Source: Planctomycetota bacterium | GTDB lineage: Bacteria; Planctomycetota; UBA1135; UBA2386 | Length of the DNA stretch: 32,380 nucleotides | Reading direction: 5' to 3' | NCBI GenBank assembly: GCA_947455805.1 | Contig: CANGSN010000003.1 | Location: forward strand, 1 to 32,380 | Shown here: positions 22,866-31,263 of the stretch, piece after piece | Numbering within the stretch: position 1 is the first letter of the stretch | Layout of the letters: every line of letters starts with the position of its first letter | Translations under genes and position numbers: made by a program | The notes under the pieces: model-generated | Databases searched by the model: none | Seen by the model: the letters and a program-made list of their open reading frames with translations, nothing else | What the model was told of the DNA's origin: nothing

Positions 22866-25800
22866 ATGCACGATCGTCGATCGCGTCTCCCGCGGCTCGC
22901 TGCCGCCGTCGCCACCGTTCTCTCGCTCTCGCTCTCGCTCGCACCGCCGCTGCTCGCCCAGAAGGGCGACGCCGCCGGCGAACAGCAGGCCGCCTTCCAG
23001 ATGTCGCCGTCGTGGCGCACGTTCCTCGCCGAACGCGGCGGCGAATGGCGCATCGACTGGTGCGCCGCGACCGGCACGCCGCGCGCCATCTACGGCACCG
23101 GCCTCGACCTCGCCGACTGGCGCGGCAACACGCTCGACGAAGCGCGCCGCCAGGCGCACCAGCTGCTGCGCGACCAGGCCGAACTGCTGCGCCTGGGCAC
23201 GTCCGACTTCCGCGAGACCATCGGTAGCCGCATGGGCCGCACGTGGTCGTTCGTGTTCGACCAGTTCCACGCCGGCCTGCCAGTGATCGGCGGCCGCGCC
23301 GACGTGCGCGTCAGCATGCGCGGGCGCATCGCGATGTTCGGCAGCACCGCGTGGCAGATCCCGGCGAACTTCGGCATCACGCCGACCATCGACGGCGACA
23401 CCGCGCTGGCGCTGGCCTGGCAGGCGCTCGGCGAAGTGGCGACCGACGCGCCGCAACCGAAGGCGCCGGCCGCGCCGCGCCTCGTGATCTGGGGCGACGT
23501 GCACCAGGCCACGCCCGGCACCGTGCACCTCGCCTGGGAGTGCGCGATCCGCAACGTCGATCGCAACGGCAACGGCTCGATCGGTCGTTCCTACGTCGAC
23601 GCGACCAACGGCCAGGTGCTGCAGTTCGTCAGCGACAAGCACGAGTGCGGCTTCGCCGGCTGCAGCCTCGGTGAAGCGCCGTCGACGCCGACGGCTGCGG
23701 CCGCGAACACGAACGCCCCGCTCGCCGCGCCGGTGCTGACCACCGTGACCGTGCGCGGTTGGACGCGCACCGGCAACGACGCGTTCGACCCGCTGGTCGA
23801 CACGCCGCTGCCCGGCATCGAACTCAACGTTCCTGGCATCGGCGTCGTCACCACCAACGCCAGCGGCCAGGTGCAGATCAACATCGCCAGCCCGGTGACG
23901 ATCACCATCAATGGCCTCGACGGCCGCCACCACGCCCTGGTCAGCGGCAGCAACCAGCCGAGCGGTTCGTGGAACGTCAATCCCGGCGTCGCCACGACGA
24001 TCACGCTGCTGTCCTCGGGCGCCACGCCGGAGCAGGCAGCACACACGACCGTGTCGTGGTGGACCGACCGCACCAACGAGTTCGTGCGCTCGATCCTCGG
24101 CAACACGCCGCAGATCACCACCGCCAGCGCGATGGCGGTGACGGTCAACATCGCGGACACCTGCAACGCCTACTACACGGGCAACTCGATCAACTTCTTC
24201 TCGACCGGCGGCGGCTGCTCGAACACGGCGTTCTCGACCGTCGTCGCGCACGAATGGGGGCACGGCCTCGACGACCGCTACGGCGGCATCTCGCAGATCA
24301 ACGGCCTCAGTGAAGGCTGGGCCGACACCCTCGCGTTCTACCTCGTCGACAACCCGATCCTCGGCAGCGGCTTCTCGACGCAGGGCCAAGGCATCCGCAA
24401 CGGCAACAACACGCGCCAGTATCCGACCGGCGGCGGCGTGCACGCGCAGGGTGAGTCGTGGATGGGCTTCGCGTGGAACCTGCGCGATCGCCTCGCGACG
24501 ACGCTCGGCAGCCGCCCGGCGGCGATCGCGCTCAGCAACGACATCGTCCTCGGCTCGATCGTCGCCGACGCGACCGACCAGCCGGCGGCGCTGCTCGAAG
24601 TGTTCCTCGCCGACGACAACGACGGCAACCTGACCAACGGTACGCCCAACTCCGTCGACCTGACGTGGGCCGCCAACCAGCACTCGATCCCGGTGCCCGG
24701 CGCGCCGAGCATCGTGCCCAACGACGAATGTGCCGGCGCGATCGCGCTGACGAACGGCATCAACGGGCCGTTCTCGACGGTCGGCGCCTACACCTCGGCT
24801 CCCGCCTGGCCCTGCGCGTCCGGCGGCAACGACGCGTGGTTCACGTTCTACGTCGCCCAGAGCGGCACGCTGACGGTGCAGACCTGCGGCCAGGCCTCGT
24901 GGGACACGGCGCTGCAGATCTTCAGCGGCTCGTGCGCTGCACTGACCAGCCTCGGCTGCAACGACGATGCGTGCTCGAGCCTGCAGTCGTCGCTGGCGGT
25001 GCCGGTCAACCCGGGCCTGCACTTCATCCGCGTCGGCGGCTACAACAGCGCGTCGGGCTCGTTCAGCCTCGACGTCAACGGCCCCGGCGGTGTGCCCGCG
25101 ACGGCCACCAACTACGGCACCGGCTGCTATCGCGCGTCGAAGGCGTTCTACGAGCTCTACCCGAGCACCGGCTTCGACCTCGGCGGCACCTCGATGCGCC
25201 TCGCGCGCCTCGGTGACTACTACCTCGTGCAACCGGGCGGCGCCTATGTCGCCCCCACGGCGGCCGCGACGCAGCTGACGCTCTCCGACGACGCGGTCGC
25301 CACTGTCACGCTCGGCGGCACGCTGCTCTATCCAGGCGGCTCGACCACGTCGCTCGAAGTCTGCTCGAACGGCTTCGTCTCGCCGGTGACCGGCAACGGC
25401 AACTCCTATCAGGTCGCCGCCGCCGCCTGGCTCGCTTCGCCGCAGCCGCGCTGGGGCACGTGGCACGACTTCAATCCGGCCGCCACCGGCTCGGGCAAGG
25501 TGAAGTTCGAGCAGATCGGCAGCACCGCCTATGTCACGTGGGACGGCGTCTACAGCTTCAACACCACGACGCCGAACACCTGGCAGCTGCAGTTCGACCT
25601 GCTGACCGGCTTCGTGACCTTCGTGTGGCCGAACGTGGTCTCGTCGGGCAACGGCTGGCTCGTCGGCTTCGCCGGTGCTCTCCCGAACGACGACCTCGGC
25701 AGCTTCGACCTGTCGACGATGGTGCCGGCGACGTTCCGCACCAGCAGCTACAACGCCCTGCCGCTCGCCCTCGCCAGCACGCTGCCGCAGCTCGGCACGA

Positions 25801-26111
25801 CGCTGACGATGACGACGTCGCAGTTCCCGCCGACGAGCCTGCTCGGCATCCAGCTGGTCAGCTTCACTGCGATCGATCCGGGTGTGGAACTCGGCTTCCT
25901 CGGCATGCCGGGCTGCTACGTGCATGCGGGCACCGACGCGATGTATGCGCTGCTGCCGAGCGGCGGTCAGGCGCAGTGGCAGCTGCCGGTGCCGAACAAC
26001 CCGTCGCTGATGGGTGCGCAGCTCGCCGGCCAGAGTGCGGCGTTCGCACCGGGTGCGAACACGGCCGGGCTGATCACGTCGAACGGCGTGCGGCTGACGA
26101 TCGGCGTGTGA
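22866..26111 (+). CDS. secreted M36-like (fungalysin-type) zinc metalloprotease, multidomain
   Basis: The protein has 1081 residues. A signal peptide (about 1-31) ends in PPLLAQ. An FTP/PepSY-type propeptide follows (about 85-250; QFHAGLPVIGG and SYVDATNGQVLQF). Next come a carbohydrate/Ig-like segment (about 290-390) and a gluzincin catalytic domain with HEWGH (H462, E463, H466) and the third ligand in GLSEGWAD (E483), the M36 layout. Residues about 619-740 form a pre-peptidase C-terminal-type beta-sandwich (NDECAGA to GSFSLDV). After NYGTGCY (about 750) come two modules I associate with planctomycete exported proteins. The last ends SNGVRLTIG, a probable surface-retention or secretion domain (inference). 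It is the largest gene here and is monocistronic. ATG 22866 fits the signal peptide. Confidence 0.9.
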   Translation: MHDRRSRLPRLAAAVATVLSLSLSLAPPLLAQKGDAAGEQQAAFQMSPSWRTFLAERGGEWRIDWCAATGTPRAIYGTGLDLADWRGNTLDEARRQAHQLLRDQAELLRLGTSDFRETIGSRMGRTWSFVFDQFHAGLPVIGGRADVRVSMRGRIAMFGSTAWQIPANFGITPTIDGDTALALAWQALGEVATDAPQPKAPAAPRLVIWGDVHQATPGTVHLAWECAIRNVDRNGNGSIGRSYVDATNGQVLQFVSDKHECGFAGCSLGEAPSTPTAAAANTNAPLAAPVLTTVTVRGWTRTGNDAFDPLVDTPLPGIELNVPGIGVVTTNASGQVQINIASPVTITINGLDGRHHALVSGSNQPSGSWNVNPGVATTITLLSSGATPEQAAHTTVSWWTDRTNEFVRSILGNTPQITTASAMAVTVNIADTCNAYYTGNSINFFSTGGGCSNTAFSTVVAHEWGHGLDDRYGGISQINGLSEGWADTLAFYLVDNPILGSGFSTQGQGIRNGNNTRQYPTGGGVHAQGESWMGFAWNLRDRLATTLGSRPAAIALSNDIVLGSIVADATDQPAALLEVFLADDNDGNLTNGTPNSVDLTWAANQHSIPVPGAPSIVPNDECAGAIALTNGINGPFSTVGAYTSAPAWPCASGGNDAWFTFYVAQSGTLTVQTCGQASWDTALQIFSGSCAALTSLGCNDDACSSLQSSLAVPVNPGLHFIRVGGYNSASGSFSLDVNGPGGVPATATNYGTGCYRASKAFYELYPSTGFDLGGTSMRLARLGDYYLVQPGGAYVAPTAAATQLTLSDDAVATVTLGGTLLYPGGSTTSLEVCSNGFVSPVTGNGNSYQVAAAAWLASPQPRWGTWHDFNPAATGSGKVKFEQIGSTAYVTWDGVYSFNTTTPNTWQLQFDLLTGFVTFVWPNVVSSGNGWLVGFAGALPNDDLGSFDLSTMVPATFRTSSYNALPLALASTLPQLGTTLTMTTSQFPPTSLLGIQLVSFTAIDPGVELGFLGMPGCYVHAGTDAMYALLPSGGQAQWQLPVPNNPSLMGAQLAGQSAAFAPGANTAGLITSNGVRLTIGV

Positions 26112-26149
26112 GGCTGCACGCCCTTCCGCGGCCTGCGGAGCTGGTCAGC

Positions 26150-26362
26150 ATGTGGTTCGACGACCAGCACCATCCAGCGTCCTCGTCGTTCCGCGCCGCG
26201 TTCACAGCAGCCGAGCTGCAGCTGCTCGCGGAGTTTCACCAGTTCTACGACTCGCGGACGAGCTCCCTGCCCTCGAGCCGCAGAGTTCGGGACCTGCATC
26301 GATGCAGAGCGTGGACCGAGATCATGGCCATGGCCACTTCGGTCCGGTCGCGCATCCGATGA
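26150..26362 (+). CDS. small conserved-looking protein, unknown function
   Basis: The protein has 70 residues: MWFDDQHHPASSSF followed by an amphipathic helix (TAAELQLLAEFHQFYDSR) and a second half with RVRDLHRCRAWTEIMAMA. Codon third positions are GC-rich in this frame and not in the others. A GTG at 26108 overlaps the stop of the protease gene (GTGA) and would add 14 residues; either start is possible. I cannot name the family. It is probably cotranscribed with the protease or read independently. Confidence 0.5.
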   Translation: MWFDDQHHPASSSFRAAFTAAELQLLAEFHQFYDSRTSSLPSSRRVRDLHRCRAWTEIMAMATSVRSRIR

Positions 26363-26404
26363 CCACTCGCTTCTCGGCCGAGCAGTGAAGCCATCTCTTC
26401 CGCG

Positions 26405-26998
26405 ATGAACAACCCAAACAGGCCACCGCACTTCGGCCGCCACGTTCGCGCGATCCCGGTCGTCGAATGGCCCCGCGACGTACTGACGAGCCTGAGCCTC
26501 GACCACGGCTTCGCGGAGGTCGCCAGCCTTCCTGACGACGAGTTGCCTGCGCTGCTCGAGGCGCACTTCGCACCGCTGCGCGAACGAGGCGAACCGATCC
26601 GCGACTCCGTTCCCCTGTTCGGCGGCCTGATTCTCGAGTTCGACGCGACGCGGCGGATCTACCCACAGTGCTGCGGCGACCTCTCGGACGTCACGTCATG
26701 GCTCGATCCGGACGATTCGCTTTCGGGCAAGGCGTTGGTGGCGACTGCGGGGCACCCGTGCCCGGAGCTCATCCGTGAGGGCAAGATGGTGCGGTTGGTT
26801 TGCTCCGATCGGGACGAGCCGTTCGACCCACGCGTCGATCGCGACGTCGTCGTGCCTGCGGCGAGTCTGCGAGCGGCAGTCGCATCCGCCCTGGAACAGC
26901 TCGAGGCGTTCGCCAGGCGACTCGAACGCACAGGCCACCTTCGGGGTCATCCGGGACTGGCGCAGATCCTGGCCGGCCGATCCGACCTTGCTCACTGA
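26405..26998 (+). CDS. unknown soluble protein
   Basis: A 197-residue, acidic cytoplasmic protein without signal or membrane segment. Residues 40-110 have LPDDELPALLEAHFAPLRERGEPIRDSVPLFGGLILEFDA and the motif IYPQCCGDLSDVTSWLD. The second half has a beta strand pattern and a long C-terminal helix (AAVASALEQLEAFARRLERTG). The architecture recalls small immunity or SUKH-type accessory proteins, but I see no diagnostic motif, so no function is given. It sits in the accessory segment between the protease and the phosphoesterase. Confidence 0.75.
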   Translation: MNNPNRPPHFGRHVRAIPVVEWPRDVLTSLSLDHGFAEVASLPDDELPALLEAHFAPLRERGEPIRDSVPLFGGLILEFDATRRIYPQCCGDLSDVTSWLDPDDSLSGKALVATAGHPCPELIREGKMVRLVCSDRDEPFDPRVDRDVVVPAASLRAAVASALEQLEAFARRLERTGHLRGHPGLAQILAGRSDLAH

Positions 26999-27053
26999 GC
27001 CGGCCGAGGAGGCGAACGGCAGAGGGCAGCGACCGCGGGCGTGCTCGCGGGCG

Positions 27054-27290
27054 CTACGCGGGATCAGGCGGCGCCGCCTTCCACGTCTCAGGCTTCCTCC
27101 GGCGATCGCGCTCGAACGGCTTACCGGCGCACTGGGCAAGGCCTCGTAGCTGCAGCGTGATCAGGTGGGCCTCCACCGCCTGCTTGTCGATCCCGGTCTG
27201 CGCCGCGATCTGGTCCACCGAGAGCATGTTGTGCGCGGCTCGCAGCGCGCTCAGCACACGGGACACGGCATTCTGGTCGCCCTCCTGCAT
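27054..27290 (-). CDS. small winged-helix/HTH protein
   Basis: A 78-residue protein. VSRVLSALRAAHNMLSVDQIAAQTGIDKQAVEAHLITLQLRGLAQ is a clear helix-turn-helix with the start of a wing. A short basic C-terminus (PFERDRRRKPETW) follows. It is likely a DNA-binding regulator of a nearby or unknown target. It lies alone on the minus strand, divergent from the two lipoprotein genes across a 273-base gap. No ribosome-binding site is needed if the leaderless start is right; GGGGGA directly before the ATG is too close to serve well. Confidence 0.75.
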   Translation of the reverse strand: MQEGDQNAVSRVLSALRAAHNMLSVDQIAAQTGIDKQAVEAHLITLQLRGLAQCAGKPFERDRRRKPETWKAAPPDPA

Positions 27291-27296
27291 TCCCCC

Positions 27297-27302
27297 ACCG
27301 TA
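27297..27302 (-). promoter_or_regulatory. candidate -10 element TACGGT, leaderless start of the HTH gene
   Basis: On the minus strand TACGGT is followed by exactly 6 bases and ATG 27290. The -35 region is weak. Confidence 0.35.
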
Positions 27303-27529
27303 CGCAAGGCCTCACAGCGTTCCAGCCGCTCGTCGCAGGCGCTGGCTCTCGCTGCGGCGCAAGCCGCTCGTGTCCGCTGCTTCCGATGCGCAGCGCACGG
27401 CCAGACGCCGAGGGGCCGTTTGGTGCTTCGCATCACGGTCCGTATCGTGAGCAAGGCGGACGGTCGCCCCCAGCTGAGCGGGCAACCCATCTTGACATGC
27501 ATCGATGTCGAGGACCCGCGCGGGCCCCC

Positions 27530-27557
27530 TCGACTCGTAGATGGGAACCTGTATCAT
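27530..27557 (+). promoter_or_regulatory. promoter of the tandem lipoprotein genes (-35 TCGACT, 16 bp, -10 TATCAT)
   Basis: TATCAT at 27552-27557 matches the -10 consensus in 5 of 6 positions and TCGACT at 27530-27535 matches the -35 in 4 of 6, with a 16-base spacer. The ATG at 27564 follows the -10 by 6 bases, so the message is predicted to be leaderless. A perfect TTGACA at 27492-27497 lies further upstream, next to the inverted repeat GACAT...ATGTC (27494-27509), which could be an operator. It has no good -10 at the right distance. Confidence 0.45.
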
Positions 27558-27563
27558 GCAGAG

Positions 27564-27944
27564 ATGCAGATGCCTCTTTGGTTGTCGAGGTTCGTGAGAA
27601 CGATAGTGATATGCACGCTACCGCTCGCGACTTCGTGCTCTCTCCGCCTTGCGGACTTCAACGCAATATCGACCCGCAACGTCAATCTCGATCAGATCGA
27701 CCTCGACAGTGTGCCCGGCAAGCGCGTTGTCGGCACCTCGACGCGCTTCATCTTCTTGTTCATCCCATTTGGTCTGCCGACACTCGAGGAAGCGGTGGAT
27801 GATGCTCTCGACTCCGGTGGAGGCGACCTGATGACCGACACGGCGGTCTACAGCACTGGATGGTGGTTCCTCGTGGGCACGACTTCGATCGAGGTGCGCG
27901 GCTCGGTGGTAGACACGAAGAAGGCAAGGCGAGGGGGATCTTGA
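27564..27944 (+). CDS. small lipoprotein, paralogue 1 of a tandem pair
   Basis: A 126-residue protein with a signal peptide ending in the lipobox LATSC (C25). The mature part contains LADFNAISTRNVNLDQIDLDSV, a hydrophobic strand FIFLFIPFG, then TLEEAVDDALDSGGGDLMTDTAV and a Trp-rich strand before EVRGSVVD. It shares the TLEEAVDDAL-x-x-GGGD-x-MTDA block and the order of the other elements with the next gene. It may be a small periplasmic binding or stress lipoprotein (inference; no known family named). Base composition is clearly lower in GC than the surrounding genes. Its stop overlaps the next ATG (TGATG). Confidence 0.75.
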   Translation: MQMPLWLSRFVRTIVICTLPLATSCSLRLADFNAISTRNVNLDQIDLDSVPGKRVVGTSTRFIFLFIPFGLPTLEEAVDDALDSGGGDLMTDTAVYSTGWWFLVGTTSIEVRGSVVDTKKARRGGS

Positions 27945-28300
27945 TGTCATACCGACTTTGCACCGCAGTCTTGAGCACATTGCTGCTATCCGGCTGCGTC
28001 GTCCATCACGGCGACTTCACCGTACTCTCCAACAAGCTTGTGCGCCTTTCCGACTTCAACGTGTCGAAGGCTGAACGCCAGAAGGGCGTCGAGGGTACCG
28101 ACCAGCTGCACATCATCATTCTCTTCCCTACCAAGGGCAACACCACCCTGGAAGAGGCTGTAGATGACGCTCTCGCGAAGGGCGGTGGAGATGTGATGAC
28201 GGATGCGACCGTACGGCGATGGTTCTGGTACATTCCATACATCTATGGGCAGGAGGGTTGGTCCGTCACCGGAGACGTCATCAAGACGCGACGCAACTGA
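27944..28300 (+). CDS. small lipoprotein, paralogue 2 of a tandem pair
   Basis: A 118-residue protein. The signal peptide ends in LLSGC (C18). It is homologous to the preceding gene: LSDFNVSKAERQKGVEG, a hydrophobic strand HIIILFPTKGN, TLEEAVDDALAKGGGDVMTDATV, an aromatic segment RRWFWYIPYIY, then WSVTGDVI. The ATG overlaps the previous TGA by one base and is preceded by the ribosome-binding-site-like GAGGGGGAT (27931-27939). Codons such as TCA, CGA, CTT, ATA and CTA are more frequent here than elsewhere in the window. This suggests recent acquisition or a relaxed-composition island. Confidence 0.78.
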   Translation: MSYRLCTAVLSTLLLSGCVVHHGDFTVLSNKLVRLSDFNVSKAERQKGVEGTDQLHIIILFPTKGNTTLEEAVDDALAKGGGDVMTDATVRRWFWYIPYIYGQEGWSVTGDVIKTRRN

Positions 28301-28345
28301 CCTGATACGGCTCCAGGAGCGATTTGGCTCAGCGTCTGGCGTGCC

Positions 28346-28367
28346 GGCAAGCGGCTCGACCGCCTGC
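28346..28367 (+). terminator. possible transcription terminator hairpin
   Basis: GGCAAGCGG and CCGCCTGC can pair (8 bases, one mismatch) around a CTCGA loop, 46 bases after the lipoprotein operon. There is no U-tract, so it would not be a classical intrinsic terminator. The rest of the 245-base gap up to 28545 shows no gene that I can support. Confidence 0.2.
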
Positions 28368-28545
28368 GCCAACCAAGTCAGCAATGGCGAAGACGGCGAA
28401 GAGCACGAGGGACGGCGTCTCAACACCAACGCTGTGCGCTCTCCCGACCCGCTCGCTGCGAACACCGCCACAACGCGCCTGAGCCCCCAGTGGAACACCC
28501 CCCCACAACCTCGACGCCACACAGCCCCGCGCGCACGATGGAGCG

Positions 28546-31260
28546 ATGCGCCACCTCGCCCTCCCGCTCGCGGGCCTCGCGTTCGTCGCCTGCCTCGGCT
28601 CGGACCCGCAGCGACCAGCCGCCCCGCGCGAACGCGTTGGGCGCGGCACCGACGGGCGGCAGACCACATCGGTCAACCAGACGCTGACGCCGCGCGGGCA
28701 GCAGCTCGACCTGCCCGGCCTTCGCCCGCAGGTGCTCGCCTCGTCGCCGGACGGCCGCTTCCTCTACACCTCCGGCAAGACCAGCGAACTGCTCGTCGTC
28801 GACGCCGAGAACGGCACCGTGGCCCAGCGTGTGGCGCTGCCGAACGACGCGCAGCAGGCGCCGCTGCCGCCGAACAGCAAGGAGCAGAAGCCCGACAAGG
28901 ACGGCCAGGCCAGCTACACCGGCCTGTGTGTCGCTGCCGACGGCCGCACGCTGTGGCTCGCCAACGTGCGCGGCTCGATCAAGGTGTTCACCGTCGACGA
29001 AGCCGGAGTCGTCAAGCCGTCGCACAGCCTGCCGCTGCCGAAGGCGAACGCGCCGCGGCGCGACGAGGAGATCCCGAGCGGGCTCGCGCTGACCCCCGAC
29101 GGCGAACGGCTGCTCGTCTGCGGCAACCTGAGCAACCGCCTGCTCGAGATCGACGCGAAGACCGGTGTACTGCGCCGCAGCTTCGAGGTCGGCGTGGCGC
29201 CGTACGACGTCGTGCTGGTCGGCGACCGCGCGTTCGTCAGCAACCAGGGCGGTCGGCGGCCGGAGGCAGGCGACCTCACCGGCCCGGCCGGCCGCGGCAC
29301 CGTCGTGCGCGTCGATCCCGTGCGCCACATCGCCAGCGAAGGCAGCGTCACCGTCGTCGATCTGGCGCGCGGCAGCGTGCTGCGCGAGACGCGCACCGGC
29401 CTGCACGCCAGCGACCTCGCCGTGGCGCCGGGCGGCGCGTTCGTCGTCTGCGCCAACGCCGGCAGCGACACCGTTTCCGTGCTCGATCGCGACGGCAACC
29501 TGGTCGAGACCCTGTGGACGCGGCAGAAGCCGAGCGACCTGCTGCAGGCGTCGCCGAACGCGCTCTGCTTCGACGCGGACGGCGAACGCCTCTACGTCGC
29601 CAACGGCACGATGAACGCGATCGCCGTGCTGCACTTCGAACCCGAGGACCGCGGCGACAGCCGCCTGCTCGGCTTCGTACCCGTCGGCTGGTATCCCGGC
29701 GCGATGCTGTTCGACCAGGCGCGCGGGCGCCTCGCCGTCGCCAACGTGAAGGGCCTCGGCCCCGGCCGCCCGCGCAAGGGCAGCGGCATCGCCGAGTGGA
29801 ACAGCCACCAGCACCACGGCTCGCTGTCGCTGGTGCCGCTGCCGGCGGACGACGACGAGCTGCAGCGCCTGTCGCTGCAGGTCGACGCCAACCTGCGCCG
29901 CGACGCGATCGAGCACGCGTTGCTGCCGCCGCGCCCAGGCCAGCCGCCGCGCGCGATCCCCGAGCGCATCGGCGAGCCGAGCCGCATCCGCCACGTCGTC
30001 TACGTCATCAAGGAGAACCGCACCTACGACCAGGTGCTCGGCGACATCACGACCGGCGACGGCGACCCGCAACTGTGCGTGTTCGGCGAGCACTTCACGC
30101 CGAACCAGCACGCGCTGGCGCGGCAGTTCGTGCTGCTCCACAACACGTATTGCAGCGGCATCCTGTCGGCCGACGGCCACCAGTGGAGCACGGCAGCGTT
30201 CGCCAGCGACTACCTCGAGAAGAGCTTCGCCGGCTGGCCGCGCAGCTATCCCGACGGCATGGGCGAGGACGAGAAGGACGCGCTGTCGTACTCGCCGGCC
30301 GGCTTCTTGTGGGACCACGCGCTCGCCCGCGGCATCACGCTGCGCAACTACGGCGAGTTCTGCGGGCCGAAGGTGCGTTGGCGCGACGCCGAGAAGTACG
30401 GCGAGCCCCAGTTCCTCGACTGCTTCCGAGCCTGGCGCGACAAGACCGGCGACGTCGTGTTCGCCAGCGAACCCAGCGTGCCGTCGCTGCTGCCGCACAG
30501 TCCGCCGCACTACGTCGGATGGAGCATGGAGACCCCGGACCAGTATCGCGCCGACGTCGTGATCGACGAGCTGGCGCAGTTCGAGGCGAAGGGCGAGTTC
30601 CCGCAGCTGGTGCTGATCTGCCTGCCGAACGACCACACCAGCGGCACCAAGGCCGGCTGCCCGACGCCGGCGGCGTGCATGGCCGACAACGACCTCGCGT
30701 TCGGCCGCATCGTCGAGGCGCTGTCGAAGTCGCGCTTCTGGCCGCAGATGGCGATCTTCGGCATCGAGGACGATCCGCAGGCCGGCTGGGACCACCGCAG
30801 CGGCTACCGCACGACCTGCTACGTCGCGAGCCCGTTCGCGCGCCGCGGAGTGACGGTGTCGACGCAGTACAACACCACCAGCGTCCTGCGCACGATGGAG
30901 CAGATCCTCGGCATCCCGCCGATGAACGTGTTCGACGCCAGCGCCGAGCCGATGTTCGACTGCTTCACCGAGACGCCCGACCTGACGCCGTTCACGGCGC
31001 TGCCGACCAACGTGCCGCTCGACACGATGAACCCGCAGCCGACGTCGCTGATCGACCGCCAGCTGCGCGACGACGCCGCGGTGTCGGCGACGCTGAACTT
31101 CGCCGAGATCGACCGTGCGCCCGAGGACGTGCTGAACCGCATCCTGTGGCGCGCGATGCGCGGCTCGGTGGCGCCCTATCCGGAGTGGGCGATCACCAGC
31201 GGCGACGACGACGAGGAGGAAGAAGAGGAGGAGCGGCGGCGCGCGGCGGCGACGAAGTGA
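28546..31260 (+). CDS. lipoprotein with YncE-type beta-propeller and phosphoesterase (PLC/acid phosphatase-like) domain
   Basis: The protein has 904 residues. A short signal peptide ends in the lipobox FVAC (C16). Residues about 60-450 form a YncE/NHL-like propeller (LASSPDGRFLYTSG, GLALTPDGERLLVCGNLSNRLLEID, CFDADGERLYVANGTMNAIAVL). A phosphoesterase domain of the phospholipase C/acid phosphatase family starts at HVVYVIKENRTYDQVLGD (about 483) and continues with LPNDHTSG (about 694) and the IEDDPQAGWDHR segment (about 745-756), which supply the acidic and His metal ligands. Related proteins are described as bifunctional YncE/alkaline phosphatase-family. It probably hydrolyses phosphate esters in the envelope. 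The tail is a run of Asp/Glu followed by Arg. Its stop is 3 bases from the convergent beta-helix gene. Confidence 0.88.
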   Translation: MRHLALPLAGLAFVACLGSDPQRPAAPRERVGRGTDGRQTTSVNQTLTPRGQQLDLPGLRPQVLASSPDGRFLYTSGKTSELLVVDAENGTVAQRVALPNDAQQAPLPPNSKEQKPDKDGQASYTGLCVAADGRTLWLANVRGSIKVFTVDEAGVVKPSHSLPLPKANAPRRDEEIPSGLALTPDGERLLVCGNLSNRLLEIDAKTGVLRRSFEVGVAPYDVVLVGDRAFVSNQGGRRPEAGDLTGPAGRGTVVRVDPVRHIASEGSVTVVDLARGSVLRETRTGLHASDLAVAPGGAFVVCANAGSDTVSVLDRDGNLVETLWTRQKPSDLLQASPNALCFDADGERLYVANGTMNAIAVLHFEPEDRGDSRLLGFVPVGWYPGAMLFDQARGRLAVANVKGLGPGRPRKGSGIAEWNSHQHHGSLSLVPLPADDDELQRLSLQVDANLRRDAIEHALLPPRPGQPPRAIPERIGEPSRIRHVVYVIKENRTYDQVLGDITTGDGDPQLCVFGEHFTPNQHALARQFVLLHNTYCSGILSADGHQWSTAAFASDYLEKSFAGWPRSYPDGMGEDEKDALSYSPAGFLWDHALARGITLRNYGEFCGPKVRWRDAEKYGEPQFLDCFRAWRDKTGDVVFASEPSVPSLLPHSPPHYVGWSMETPDQYRADVVIDELAQFEAKGEFPQLVLICLPNDHTSGTKAGCPTPAACMADNDLAFGRIVEALSKSRFWPQMAIFGIEDDPQAGWDHRSGYRTTCYVASPFARRGVTVSTQYNTTSVLRTMEQILGIPPMNVFDASAEPMFDCFTETPDLTPFTALPTNVPLDTMNPQPTSLIDRQLRDDAAVSATLNFAEIDRAPEDVLNRILWRAMRGSVAPYPEWAITSGDDDEEEEEEERRRAAATK

Positions 31261-31263
31261 TCG

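Noticed and set aside
22698..25925. A continuous open frame of over 1000 codons antisense to the metalloprotease
   Set aside because: It is Arg/Ala/Val-rich with no domain, signal or homology-like motif. It is explained by the codon bias of the high-GC protease gene on the other strand.
27251..27502. Small minus-strand frame in the gap before the tandem lipoproteins
   Set aside because: Cys/Arg-rich product without motif. The region holds promoter-like elements on the plus strand and the start region of the HTH gene.
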